Below, in pieces: positions 49,366 through 58,269 of a DNA stretch of 64,000 bases (position 1 is its first letter; every line of letters begins with the position of its first letter). The notes below the pieces were generated by a model, which was not told where the DNA came from, made no database searches, and saw only the letters and a list, made by a program, of their open reading frames with translations. The position numbers and the translations under genes were made by a program. Location: contig CATOTI010000002.1 in the NCBI GenBank assembly GCA_951813295.1, positions 3,916,522 to 3,980,521 of the forward strand, given 5' to 3'. Source of the stretch: an uncultured Pseudomonadales bacterium (GTDB taxonomy: Bacteria; Pseudomonadota; Gammaproteobacteria; Pseudomonadales; Azotimanducaceae).

Positions 49366-49602
49366 GGTCGATGCACCCACTACGAAACGCGCGAACGATA
49401 CCGGCCTCGCAGCGTTCGTTCCATGGCAAACGGCCCGCCGTGGTCGCGTCGAAGCTGTCCTTCTTCACGCGCCAGCACCTGAGGCGTTGTTTTGTCGCGC
49501 CCACCGATGGGTCAGCGGGCTGTCCGTGCCCAGCACGCGCCGTGGATTAGCGAACTCGCTGCCACGAAGTATGATGGCCGCTCGCGTGAAGAGGGTATCG
49601 AT

Positions 49603-49983
49603 TTGACCAGCGTGACGTTTCGAATGGATAGCAGCGACGGTTTTTCCGAGTCGCTGGGCTTGCTCATTCTCGAAGACGAAGGCGTCGTGATCCAGTTCCG
49701 AACGCAAGACGCGATCCTCGGTGTCGCCAAGGGTGACGTCGAGGAAGTCGATGTGCCGTTTCGCGACATCGATGATTTTGTCTACAAAAAGACGCTCTTC
49801 GGCGCAAAGGTTCGGATTGTCGTCAACGACATGAACTATGCCGACGACCTCCCGTTCTGTGAGATCAACACGATCACGATGTCGATCAAAAAGCGCGATC
49901 GTGAACGCGCGGAGCAATTCGTTCACTCGGCGCGATTGCGGCTGTCTGAGCGTGCGTATCGCCGTTCGTTGAGGGACGACTGA
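49603..49983 (+). CDS. Small PH-like protein of unknown function (126 aa)
   Basis: I do not recognise a named family. The 126-residue frame has natural composition: alternating hydrophobic strands (LGLLILEDEGVVIQFRTQD, VDVPFRDIDDFVYKKTLFGAKVRIVV) and one C-terminal helix (KKRDRERAEQFVHSARLRLSERAYRR). That pattern suggests a bacterial pleckstrin-homology-like fold (inference). The likely start is the TTG at 49603 with GAGGG seven bases upstream; a GTG at 49612 is an alternative. It has no membrane segment. It sits alone on the plus strand between coaE and pilD and ends convergently with pilD. A frame of similar size on the other strand looks like its shadow. Confidence 0.7.
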   Translation: MTSVTFRMDSSDGFSESLGLLILEDEGVVIQFRTQDAILGVAKGDVEEVDVPFRDIDDFVYKKTLFGAKVRIVVNDMNYADDLPFCEINTITMSIKKRDRERAEQFVHSARLRLSERAYRRSLRDD

Positions 49984-50007
49984 TTGGCGACCGCCGTTAT
50001 CGTCGCG

Positions 50008-50025
50008 CGGCCTGTTTCTAGGCCG
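50008..50025. terminator. Small hairpin between the PH-like gene and pilD
   Basis: CGGCCT-GTTTCT-AGGCCG, a 6-bp perfect stem that includes the pilD stop codon and lies 25 bases after the PH-like gene's stop. Confidence 0.35.
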
Positions 50026-50842
50026 ACGTCATGAACAGCGCGGTCACGCCCCCGAGGCTCAGAAACGGACCGAATGGCAAAGGCCCGGCGTCGCGGGATT
50101 TCAAATACCGCACCGCGGCGAAGACGAGCCCGGAGATCGCCGCGACGAGCACGACGCTCGGTAGCATCTGCCATCCCAACCAGGCGCCGATGGCGGCAAG
50201 CAGTTTGAAGTCGCCGTAGCCCATGCCGTCGCGGCCAGTCGACAGCTTGAAAAGCCAGAAAATTGTCCAGAGCACGAGATATCCCGCGATGGCGCCTGCG
50301 AGCGCGTCGGTGAGTCGCAGAACGCCGCCGTCGATCCAGGCTACGTTGACGAGCCCGAGAAAAAGCAGCGGGACGCTAATCTCGTCGGGGATGAACCCCG
50401 TATCCCAATCGATCAAGGCGATGGCGGCGAGCGCTGCGATGAAGACGAGGTAGCTCGCGGCAGACAACTCAAAACCCCACCGCGCGACGCAGACGAGTGC
50501 GACAAGGCCAAGAACCGCTTCGACGATGGGATAACGGCGCGGGATGGCAGCACTGCAGTGTGTGCACGCGCCTTTCAGGACGAAGAACGAAACGACGGGC
50601 ACGTTGTGATAGATCGGGATCGGCGTTCGGCACGAGGGGCAATGCGAGCGCGGCCACGCGAGGTTGAAGGCCACACGTGCACTCGCCTGGATGCTGAGCA
50701 TCTCGAACGCGTCGTCGCGCCACCGTGCCGCTTGCATGATCGGCAAACGGTGCACGACGACGTTGAGAAAGCTGCCGACGGATGCACCGATCAAAAACGT
50801 GATCGCCATGCCAGCGAAGCCGATCGCGACGAGAGTCTCCAT
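50018..50842 (-). CDS. pilD: Type IV prepilin peptidase/N-methyltransferase
   Basis: A 274-residue inner-membrane aspartic protease that cuts prepilin leaders and methylates the new N-terminus. The cytoplasmic zinc loop has CPSC and CTHC. Catalytic Asp regions are ALIDWDTGFIPDEIS and MGYGDFKLLAAIGAW. FLIGASVGSFLNVVVHRLP opens the protein. About eight transmembrane helices. It is the last gene of pilB-pilC-pilD on the minus strand, eight bases after pilC. Confidence 0.95.
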   Translation of the reverse strand: METLVAIGFAGMAITFLIGASVGSFLNVVVHRLPIMQAARWRDDAFEMLSIQASARVAFNLAWPRSHCPSCRTPIPIYHNVPVVSFFVLKGACTHCSAAIPRRYPIVEAVLGLVALVCVARWGFELSAASYLVFIAALAAIALIDWDTGFIPDEISVPLLFLGLVNVAWIDGGVLRLTDALAGAIAGYLVLWTIFWLFKLSTGRDGMGYGDFKLLAAIGAWLGWQMLPSVVLVAAISGLVFAAVRYLKSRDAGPLPFGPFLSLGGVTALFMTSA

Positions 50843-50850
50843 TACCTGAT

Positions 50851-52107
50851 CTAAGTGCCTCCCAGAACGTTGCCGAGCCCGAAGATCGGCAGATAGAGGG
50901 CGATGAGAATCCCGCCAACCAGTCCACCGAGAACGACCATGACAAGAGGTTCGGCGAGTGCCGTCAAGATCGCTGTTGCGCGCTCGCGTAGCTCATCGTA
51001 CTGATCGGCGACGTGGCGGAGCATGGTTGCCAGGTCGCCCGTGGCTTCCCCTGCTGCGACCATGGTCGTCACGATAGGCGGGAACGTACCCAACGACTCC
51101 ATCGCCTCGGTCATCGAAGTCCCTTCGCGCACGCGTGCGGTGATCGTGCGAAGTTCCCGCCGCAGGCGACCACGGCTCGTCGATTGCGCGAGCATGAGTG
51201 CGCCGACCAAAGGCACACCCGATTCGATAGCGATCAGGAGCGTTCGCACCGCGTCGGCCAAATGGTCGGCACGCCTGAGGTTTCCAACGAGTGGGAGCTT
51301 CAGCAACAGATCGTCGATTGCGTCTGGCATCGCCCAGTCGATCCGTCGTGCGGTGAGCACGCCAGCGACCGTCAGCGCACTGACGACGATGAGATGAGGC
51401 AAGGAGTGACGAAGGGTCTCGCTGACCTCGACGACGAAGGCGGTGACTGCCGGGAGGTCCGCGCCGAACTGGTGATAGATTTCGGCAAAGCGGGGCACGA
51501 TCTCGACCATCATCGCTATTGTCACGAGTATCGCGATGGTGAGCACCGTCAGCGGATACGCCAACGCCTTTTGTAGCGATTTCGCGTTCTGCCGACGCAC
51601 GGAGAGCCGTTTCGCGATCGACGCCAGAACCTCGTTTAGGCGTCCTGTCGCTTCGCCGACGGCGATGAGTTCCGCGCCGAACCGATCGATGATCCCCGCA
51701 TCGGTGAAACTGATTGCAAGCGATGATCCGTTTTCCACCGTTTGGCGTGCTCGGCCGAAGGCATCGGCGAGCCTCTGCGATGCCCGCGAGCCGCGATGGC
51801 TTCTCGCAACAGCGGCAAGGGCGTCGGTGAGCGGAACGCTGGCGCCGACGAGCTGGGCGAGTTGCGTTAGCGCTGTGGCGAGCGCGGCAGTATCGATATG
51901 GGGCGTGAATCGACCCCGACGCGTGATCGCGAGCGGATAGATTCCACTCTTCGAAAGCCTCACGCGGAGTTCTCGTTTATCGGCGGCCTGCGCTTGGCCC
52001 TCGATCGCCGCGCCATCGCTCAGACGCCCGTGCCAGATCAGAAGTCCGGATGATTCGCCGACGGTCACATTGACTGTTTCATCCCGGGCTCTGGTCGCGG
52101 CGTCCAT
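50851..52107 (-). CDS. pilC: Type IV pilus inner-membrane platform protein PilC
   Basis: A 418-residue platform protein that links the assembly ATPase to the growing pilus. Two GspF domains: AALATALTQLAQLVGASVPLTDAL, and AVRTLLIAIESGVPLVGAL with MVAAGEATGDLATMLRHVAD. Three main transmembrane segments, the last near PLVMVVLGGLVGGILIALYLPIF. The N-terminal ~70 residues, a small beta region, are typical of PilC. Six bases after pilB. Confidence 0.94.
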   Translation of the reverse strand: MDAATRARDETVNVTVGESSGLLIWHGRLSDGAAIEGQAQAADKRELRVRLSKSGIYPLAITRRGRFTPHIDTAALATALTQLAQLVGASVPLTDALAAVARSHRGSRASQRLADAFGRARQTVENGSSLAISFTDAGIIDRFGAELIAVGEATGRLNEVLASIAKRLSVRRQNAKSLQKALAYPLTVLTIAILVTIAMMVEIVPRFAEIYHQFGADLPAVTAFVVEVSETLRHSLPHLIVVSALTVAGVLTARRIDWAMPDAIDDLLLKLPLVGNLRRADHLADAVRTLLIAIESGVPLVGALMLAQSTSRGRLRRELRTITARVREGTSMTEAMESLGTFPPIVTTMVAAGEATGDLATMLRHVADQYDELRERATAILTALAEPLVMVVLGGLVGGILIALYLPIFGLGNVLGGT

Positions 52108-52113
52108 TCGCGG

Positions 52114-53571
52114 TCAATCGAGCCCAATCACGCGTTCGAGCTCCGCTGTCGATGTTTCACCCCGCCGTACGCGAGCCAATCCCGACTCGTGCAAGGAGCG
52201 CAGCGGATCGCGGTCTCGAACGCTTTCGCCCGTTCCCTTCAGCGGCGTCCGGAGGATCTCGTAGATACCGCGGCGGTGCTTGTACCCGGAAAGACAGTTC
52301 GAGCATCCGTCGGGGTTCGCCCGAAACGGTGCCGTGTCAGGGGCCGCGTCTAGGAGTTTTGGATTCGCGGTTTCGCTCGCGACGCCCCCAGTCTTCTCCT
52401 TGCAGTGCGGGCAAAGCAGTCGCACGAGGCGCTGTGCGATGACGAGCGTCACGCACTCGTCGATGTCGGACTCGCCGATACCCAAGCCGCGCAGGCGCCC
52501 CAGCGCGTCGATGGCCGAGTTGCTGTGCAGAGTCGCGAGCACCAGGTGGCCGGTCTGGGCGGCCTTGATGGCGACGTCGGCGGTCTCGGCGTCGCGGATT
52601 TCGCCGACCATCAGAACATCGGGATCCTGGCGAAGGAGCGCACGAAGCGCCGTGGCAAACGTCATCCCGATGCGTTCGTCGACCTGTACCTGATTGATGC
52701 CGTCGACCTGGATTTCGATCGGGTCTTCGACCGTGGCGAGATTACGACCCAGCTCATTGAGGTAGTGGAGGCCAGCATAGAGCGTTGCGGTCTTGCCGCT
52801 GCCGGTCGGCCCAGTGACGAGGACCATGCCTTGCGGACGTGTCAGGGCGCTCGTGAACGTTTTGCGCTGTGATCGAAAGAGGCCGAGCTGCTCGAGCGCC
52901 AAGGGATCGGCATTGTGGGCGAGGACTCGAGCGACGACTTTTTCGCCGTACATCGTCGGGAGCGTGCTGACCCGGAGATCATGCGAACGGTTGCGGCGCC
53001 GGAGCGCGGCACGGCCGTCCTGTGGCAATCGCCGCTCGGCGGTATCTAGACCGGCCATTACTTTCAGGCGTGCAATCGCGGGTGCCATCATCATCACGTT
53101 GGGTTGCGTGAGCGTATGGAGTACGCCGTCGATTCGCGCGCGGACGCGAAAGTGGCGCTCGTAGGGTTCGAAGTGAACGTCGGAAGCGCGTTGTTCAATC
53201 GCCCGCTCGAGCGTTTCGCCGACCCAATCGGCGATCGGGCCTTCGACCGACTCGTCGTGTGTCTGGTCGTTGGTTCGGTCCACCGAGGCCTGCAATCGGC
53301 CACGAAGCCTCGCCACCGACGATCGGCTCGCCTCGATCCAGTGGGTGTCGAGTCCTGCCTGTTGCCAGTAGCGGATCGCGTCATGGCCGATCGACGGCAG
53401 TGCGATCCAGACGGCATAGGCCGATCTACGCAATGGCACACCGAGGGTCGGGTCATCGGCGACCGGCATCAGCTCGCGGGGGATGTGATCGATGTCGTAG
53501 GCGTCGAGATCGATCGCGCCAATGAATCCGGGCTGGGGATCGATCGTGCCGTTTTGTTCGTTTGCTGACAT
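52114..53571 (-). CDS. pilB: Type IV pilus assembly ATPase PilB, short N-terminus
   Basis: A 485-residue secretion ATPase that powers pilus extension. Walker A VTGPTGSGKTATLYAGL, Asp box TVEDPIE, Walker B DPDVLMVGEIRD, His box AAQTGHLVLATLHSNSA, and zinc Cys pairs CPHC and CSNC. PilB is usually about 565 residues; here the N-terminal MshEN-type domain is reduced to roughly 110 residues of weak similarity. Divergent from the pilin genes. Confidence 0.93.
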   Translation of the reverse strand: MSANEQNGTIDPQPGFIGAIDLDAYDIDHIPRELMPVADDPTLGVPLRRSAYAVWIALPSIGHDAIRYWQQAGLDTHWIEASRSSVARLRGRLQASVDRTNDQTHDESVEGPIADWVGETLERAIEQRASDVHFEPYERHFRVRARIDGVLHTLTQPNVMMMAPAIARLKVMAGLDTAERRLPQDGRAALRRRNRSHDLRVSTLPTMYGEKVVARVLAHNADPLALEQLGLFRSQRKTFTSALTRPQGMVLVTGPTGSGKTATLYAGLHYLNELGRNLATVEDPIEIQVDGINQVQVDERIGMTFATALRALLRQDPDVLMVGEIRDAETADVAIKAAQTGHLVLATLHSNSAIDALGRLRGLGIGESDIDECVTLVIAQRLVRLLCPHCKEKTGGVASETANPKLLDAAPDTAPFRANPDGCSNCLSGYKHRRGIYEILRTPLKGTGESVRDRDPLRSLHESGLARVRRGETSTAELERVIGLD

Positions 53572-53729
53572 GCCGAAGAGTTTCCAGCGTCGAAAAAGCG
53601 CTTCCTAGCGAGTTCGGCCACGAGTGCTGTGAGCGATCACCCAAGCGGGCGTCGGATTTCGTCATGTGCGGCGTTCTCTCCTCTTCGGTCCGGCTAGCGT
53701 GCGTCCGTCCATTCGATCAAGAGCCGACG

Positions 53730-54230
53730 ATGCACAGAATGACGAATCCAGCCCCGGGACTAGACGAACCCTCTGCCCAGCGTTTGCGAGGCTTCACGCT
53801 ATTCGAGCTGATGGTGGTGATCGCGATCATCGCCGTGCTGGCCGCGGCGGCGGTTCCGGCCTACCAGGGCTATGTCGCCAACGCCAACGTTGCACGTGTC
53901 TCCGCGCACTTCGAAGGTGCCGACCGATACGTTCGTAGCGAGTTTCAACGCCTCCAGGCGATGTTGACGCTCGGTTCGGTATCGCTCGAAGCGGCTGAAC
54001 AAGGGACGTCCGCCGAGACGCTGATCAGCGTGCTGAACGGCACCGGGAATGGTCGAGCACCGGGCGGCGGTGATCCCTACGCCGCGCAAGCGAGCGACCT
54101 TGCCGGGACGATTGGCGTCGCCGCGTCGAAATCGATCGGTCAAGGTGACCTCGTCGTCACGCTGACGAGACCGGCCTACGGCGATTTCGAAGAAGCGATG
54201 ACGCGGGATTTCCAGTGGCGCGATTTCTAG
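53730..54230 (+). CDS. pilA: Type IV pilin with a long leader
   Basis: A 166-residue type IV prepilin. The processing site is RLRG|FTLFELMVVIAIIAVLAAAA: Gly at -1, Phe at +1, Glu at +5, then the hydrophobic assembly helix and PAYQGYVANANVARV. The leader is about 21 residues, longer than the usual 5-10. The mature part has no cysteine, so there is no disulfide-bonded D-region. Start ATG 53730, or 53739. Divergent from pilB as in Pseudomonas. The next pilin gene overlaps its end by 16 bases. Confidence 0.88.
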   Translation: MHRMTNPAPGLDEPSAQRLRGFTLFELMVVIAIIAVLAAAAVPAYQGYVANANVARVSAHFEGADRYVRSEFQRLQAMLTLGSVSLEAAEQGTSAETLISVLNGTGNGRAPGGGDPYAAQASDLAGTIGVAASKSIGQGDLVVTLTRPAYGDFEEAMTRDFQWRDF

Positions 54231-54604
54231 GCGGTTTCTCGCTCACGGAGCTCGTCGTGGCCGTAGCGATTCTCGCAATCATCGTGACGACCGCGGCACC
54301 TCTGTATCGCGGCTATGTCGAACACACCCGGCGCGCGGCGATGGTCGAGGAAATGGTGGCTCTCGCGCCGTTGCAGGAATGGCTTAAGCGGTCGGCGGGC
54401 GCGTACGCCGGGGGTGAGTTCGACCGCTCGCGCGGGATCGACTCGCTGCCGAAATCGCTCGGTTGGCGACCACATACGGGCGATCAGTGGGCGGTGGTCG
54501 CGTTCGAGGACTTCTGGGTCGCGCGGGCGGGTGAGCGTGGCGTCGCTGTGTGCCGGCGTTTCCCGGAAAACGTGGCTTGCTCGGACACGTTCGAGGCGAA
54601 ATGA
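54215..54604 (+). CDS. Second type IV pilin-like protein
   Basis: A 129-residue prepilin with a very short leader (VARFLG|FSLTELVVAVAILAIIVTTAA): Gly -1, Phe +1, Glu +5. RGYVEHTRRAAMVEEMVALAPLQEWL continues the long helix. Near the C-terminus two cysteines (VAVCRRFPENVACSDTF) could form the usual pilin disulfide loop. The GTG start lies inside the first pilin gene, so the two are translationally coupled. It may be the main pilin, a second subunit or a minor pilin. It ends eight bases from the convergent Rieske oxygenase. Confidence 0.85.
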   Translation: MARFLGGFSLTELVVAVAILAIIVTTAAPLYRGYVEHTRRAAMVEEMVALAPLQEWLKRSAGAYAGGEFDRSRGIDSLPKSLGWRPHTGDQWAVVAFEDFWVARAGERGVAVCRRFPENVACSDTFEAK

Positions 54605-54612
54605 GCTCGTCG

Positions 54613-55911
54613 CTATCCGACGGGTATCCGCCCGAGTCTGTCACCGAACCGTTCCTGCATCACGTCTTCGAGCGGTGTGCCGTCGGCGGCGAACCAGCTA
54701 CCGGGCCGGGTGCAGTAGAGGTCTGCGTACCAGGGCGCGTCGGGCGCGTCGCCCGCTTCGAGCGCACGGGCGGCGTCGATCACGCGTCGGCGAAAGCGCA
54801 CGATTGCGGCGTCCGTCGAGGTCAGGTTCTCGCGCGTGCGATCAGCGATGAAGCCCTGACTTTGCTGGATCATCGCGTCCTGTTCGGCGAGGCCTTTCAC
54901 ACCGGTATAGGTGCGGTGCTTCTGGTCGTCGCGGTCGATGCCGAAATCGTTCGAACGGTTTCGCAACGGACGATAGTTCTCGTCGAGAGCGGCAATGACG
55001 CCGTGTCCTGCCTCGAGCTTGTCACGCTCCTCGGGACCGATTTCACGCTCCGGGTTCCACGCGTAGGTGAACATCCAGCACGCTTCGTCGGTTACGGGAA
55101 CGATCGTGAACCCGAAGTAGGTCTCGCCGGGCATCGCCGAAGGGCCGGTACCGTGCGAGGGCAACATGTACTGGGTCATGCGCCAGTAGCGTTGCCCGTC
55201 TTCGGCGCGACGTTCACCGCCGATGACGAAGCCGACCTCGTGCTCTTGCACCGTGAAGCGGGGGATCGGGTCGTTTCGAATCCATCTGAGTCGGCGTTCG
55301 TCGGCCGGCGCGTTGGGATTGGTGTTGGCAGGCACGCTTGGCGCGGGCATGTGTAGGAACGAGAAATGCGCCGTGTCGAGATCGCCTTCCATCACCTGCG
55401 CCCAGTTGCATTCCATGAGTTGTTTCGTGACGTAACGATGCGCAGCGCCGACCCGGCCGAACTCGAGTTGCGGAAGAGGCGGAACGTCGGCTTCCTCCGG
55501 CCCCATCCAGGCCCAGAGGAACCCGCCATACTCGCGTGTCGGATACGCCTTGGCGCGAACGGAGTCATGCAGCCCGGCGCCGTCGGGGACGTTCGGCAGG
55601 TCACGAGGATGGCCTTGCACGTCGAATTTCCAGCCGTGGTAGACGCAGCGAAGACCGCACTCCTCGTTCCGTCCGAAAAAGAGGTCGGCCCCGCGATGTG
55701 GGCACGCACGCTCGAGCAGACCGATTTGTCCCTCGCTGTCGCGGAAGAGCACGAGTTGCTCGCCGAGGATATCGACGCGAACCGGCGGACCGTCCGGTTC
55801 GTCGATCTCGTCGAGCAGCGCGACCGGTTGCCAGAAACGGCGAAAGTACTGGCCCATCGGCGTGTCAGCGTTGGTGCGAGTCAGGAGTTCATTGTCGGCG
55901 GCGCTCAGCAT
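54613..55911 (-). CDS. Rieske non-heme iron aromatic ring oxygenase, phthalate-dioxygenase-like
   Basis: A 432-residue oxygenase alpha subunit. The 2Fe-2S Rieske ligands are C70 and H72 (ACPHRGAD) and C89 and H92 (RCVYHGWKF). The mononuclear iron site includes H182 and H187 in EGDLDTAHFSFLH. The domain order and the linker DVQGHPRDLPN resemble phthalate 4,5-dioxygenase oxygenase and demethylases. No reductase or ferredoxin gene is adjacent. It is divergent from the beta-lactamase-fold hydrolase. The substrate is unknown. Confidence 0.92.
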   Translation of the reverse strand: MLSAADNELLTRTNADTPMGQYFRRFWQPVALLDEIDEPDGPPVRVDILGEQLVLFRDSEGQIGLLERACPHRGADLFFGRNEECGLRCVYHGWKFDVQGHPRDLPNVPDGAGLHDSVRAKAYPTREYGGFLWAWMGPEEADVPPLPQLEFGRVGAAHRYVTKQLMECNWAQVMEGDLDTAHFSFLHMPAPSVPANTNPNAPADERRLRWIRNDPIPRFTVQEHEVGFVIGGERRAEDGQRYWRMTQYMLPSHGTGPSAMPGETYFGFTIVPVTDEACWMFTYAWNPEREIGPEERDKLEAGHGVIAALDENYRPLRNRSNDFGIDRDDQKHRTYTGVKGLAEQDAMIQQSQGFIADRTRENLTSTDAAIVRFRRRVIDAARALEAGDAPDAPWYADLYCTRPGSWFAADGTPLEDVMQERFGDRLGRIPVG

Positions 55912-56075
55912 TTTTGGTTACTTGGCTTCTCAACGACCGCCATCGTAGCGGATCGCGATGTGCGCGGATGGAGGGGAACGAGCGCTGGCAAGAAGAGTTG
56001 CACCTGCTCGGACTACCGGTCGGTCCGATGCCTTACGATGTCGCCTTTCACCAAAGACGGCCGGAAACAGGGGGT

Positions 56076-57212
56076 ATGCGAGTGGAGATCAATGGGCACT
56101 GCGACAGTCGTTTTGAAGGGGTTCTCGACGTCTTTCGTAAGAACTTCGAAGACCGCGGTGATATCGGCGCGTCGTTTGCTGCGACCGTGGAAGGCGAGTT
56201 CGTCGTCGATCTGTGGGGCGGTGCGCGCGATGCCGCCGGGCAGGAGCCTTGGGTCGAAGACACGATCATCAACGTCTACTCGACGACCAAGACGATGACG
56301 GCATTGTGTGCGTTGCTCCTCATGGATCGAGGAGAACTCGATGCGGATCAGAAAGTCAGCCATTACTGGCCCGAGTTTGCGCAGAACGGCAAAGAGAGCG
56401 TCGAGGTGCGCCATCTGTTGGCGCACACCGCCGGGCTTGCTGGCGTCGAAGAATCCATCGACAGCTCCGACTGGTACGACTGGGACAAGATCTGCGGAAT
56501 GCTGGCGGCGCAGGCACCGTGGTGGGAGCCTGGCACTCGGAGTGGCTATCACGCCATTACCCAGGGCTACCTCATCGGCGAAGTGGTGCGTCGAATCACG
56601 TCCCGCTCGCTCGGGACATTTTTCAAAGAAGAACTCGCCGAGCCTCTCGGGGCCGACTTCCATATCGGCGTTCCGTACGAGCATTTCGACCGGATCGCCG
56701 AGCTCGTACCACCGACGGAGCAACCGGGCGACAACTCGGGCGACCCGAACTCGGTCGCGGCCAAGACACTCGGCAAGAACATGATCGATGCTCGGGATTC
56801 TGCCACCGAAGCATGGCGACGCGCCGAGATCCCGGCGGCGAATGGCCACGGCAACGCGCGTTCGGTGGCCAAGGTGCAGACACTCGTGGCCAATCACGGC
56901 ACGGCGTTCGGTCAGTCGTTGATGACGCCGGCTGGATGTGAACGAATCTTCGATCAACAGGCTCAGGGCGTGGATCTCGTTCTCGGTGCGCCGCTACGGC
57001 TCGGGATAGGTTACGGGCTCAATAGCGACGGCCTCATGGGTCCGAACGAGCGCACCTGCTTCTGGGGCGGATGGGGTGGCTCGGTCGTCGTGGTGGACTA
57101 CGACGCACGGGTTTGCATGGCCTACGTAATGAACGTCATGGGAAGCGGCACGTTGGGTGACTCACGGGGCGCCTCGCTTGTCCATGCGTTTCACGAACTC
57201 GTGAACGCGTGA
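56076..57212 (+). CDS. Serine hydrolase of the beta-lactamase/esterase family
   Basis: A 378-residue class-C-beta-lactamase-like serine hydrolase of the EstB esterase type. The nucleophile motif S-x-x-K is at S69-K72 (INVYSTTKTMT). The Tyr motif is SGYHAITQGYLIGEVV. The third motif lies in FWGGWGGSVVVVD, a Trp/His-Gly-Gly type. There is no signal peptide, so it is likely cytosolic, fitting an esterase or peptidase rather than an antibiotic resistance enzyme. The ATG at 56076 follows CAGGGGG. It is followed 46 bp downstream by the TIM-barrel gene. Confidence 0.88.
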   Translation: MRVEINGHCDSRFEGVLDVFRKNFEDRGDIGASFAATVEGEFVVDLWGGARDAAGQEPWVEDTIINVYSTTKTMTALCALLLMDRGELDADQKVSHYWPEFAQNGKESVEVRHLLAHTAGLAGVEESIDSSDWYDWDKICGMLAAQAPWWEPGTRSGYHAITQGYLIGEVVRRITSRSLGTFFKEELAEPLGADFHIGVPYEHFDRIAELVPPTEQPGDNSGDPNSVAAKTLGKNMIDARDSATEAWRRAEIPAANGHGNARSVAKVQTLVANHGTAFGQSLMTPAGCERIFDQQAQGVDLVLGAPLRLGIGYGLNSDGLMGPNERTCFWGGWGGSVVVVDYDARVCMAYVMNVMGSGTLGDSRGASLVHAFHELVNA

Positions 57213-57258
57213 GCGGCTGTTGAGACTTGAGCCACTGGTAGGAAAAAAGGGGCGACGA

Positions 57259-58269
57259 ATGGCCGAACTTGCGATTGGCATTACCGAAAACGGTGTGATG
57301 CATACGGATCGGGATCCCCCGATCGATCTCGATACGCGCTTTCGAATGGTCAAGGCGTCGGGTGTCTACGACTACTACGACAAAACGCCCGAAGACGCGG
57401 CGGCCGTGGACGCCTACCTCGCAGCCGCGGAGAAACACGATCTGCCGGTACGCGCCGGCGGCTGGTACTACGTCCTCGGTCGTGACGAGGCGCTGCTGAA
57501 AGAGAAGCTCGAGTTGTCAGCGCGACTCGGAGCCCGGGTGCACAACACGCAGATCATCGCTCGCCACGCGGACGGTCATATGGTGACCAATGACGAAGTG
57601 ATCGCGATCTATCGGGACGCACAGGAATGGGGTAACGCGGTTGGGTGCACGCCGACGTTCGAGGTACACATCAACATGTGGTCGGAGGATTTCCGCCGCA
57701 TCAACGAAGTGGCCGCGGCCGTCGAGTCCCGCGGTGTGCCGTTTCGCATGACGCTCGATCATTCGCACGTGATCTTCAAGATCGACAACCCGGTCGAGCA
57801 GGAAGTGATGGATATTCGCGAGTCGGTCGTCTCGGGCGAACTCGTGCTCGATCCCTTTGCGCCCGACAGCATTTGTCAGCAGTGGATCGACAGCGGCTTC
57901 GTCCAACACTGCCACGCGCGCGCGGCGGTACCGAACAACCCGCGGAACACGCTTTCGATCGACAGGAAAGGTCGGCCCGGTCGCGGGGTGCAGTACCCGT
58001 TCGTGCGCCCCGAACCGGGGAAGTACGTGACCGACGACTGGGATGAGGATCGCCTCCTGCCGTGGAAGGAAGTGGTGCGGCAACTGATGCGCTACCACGC
58101 GAGTACACCGTCGAGCCCGCTCGGCCAGATCTCGACCGAGTTCATCCCTTTTCCAGACTACGGCGCTGGACACGGCTACTCGATCTTCGATCAGTCGGTG
58201 GCGTGTGCGAAGTGGCTGAGGGAAACGTGGGTCGAGATCAGTTCGGAAGCGTCTACTTCACCGAGTTGA
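57259..58269 (+). CDS. Xylose-isomerase-like TIM barrel protein
   Basis: A 336-residue sugar isomerase/AP-endonuclease-family-2 type TIM barrel. A metal site of E, D/H, H, E type can be read: FEVHINMWSED, MTLDHSHVIF, FVQHCHARAAV and QISTEFIPFPD. Relatives include sugar and inosose isomerases and dehydratases; the substrate is not evident. ATG at 57259 with AAGGGG upstream. The last 12 bases overlap the convergent gene. With the hydrolase and the Rieske oxygenase it may be a small catabolic set (inference). Confidence 0.85.
   Translation: MAELAIGITENGVMHTDRDPPIDLDTRFRMVKASGVYDYYDKTPEDAAAVDAYLAAAEKHDLPVRAGGWYYVLGRDEALLKEKLELSARLGARVHNTQIIARHADGHMVTNDEVIAIYRDAQEWGNAVGCTPTFEVHINMWSEDFRRINEVAAAVESRGVPFRMTLDHSHVIFKIDNPVEQEVMDIRESVVSGELVLDPFAPDSICQQWIDSGFVQHCHARAAVPNNPRNTLSIDRKGRPGRGVQYPFVRPEPGKYVTDDWDEDRLLPWKEVVRQLMRYHASTPSSPLGQISTEFIPFPDYGAGHGYSIFDQSVACAKWLRETWVEISSEASTSPS

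Noticed and set aside
53572-53729. Possible sigma-54 promoter upstream of the pilin genes, suggested by rpoN being in the window
   Set aside because: No GG-N10-GC element is present; the nearest GG...GC pair has the wrong spacing.
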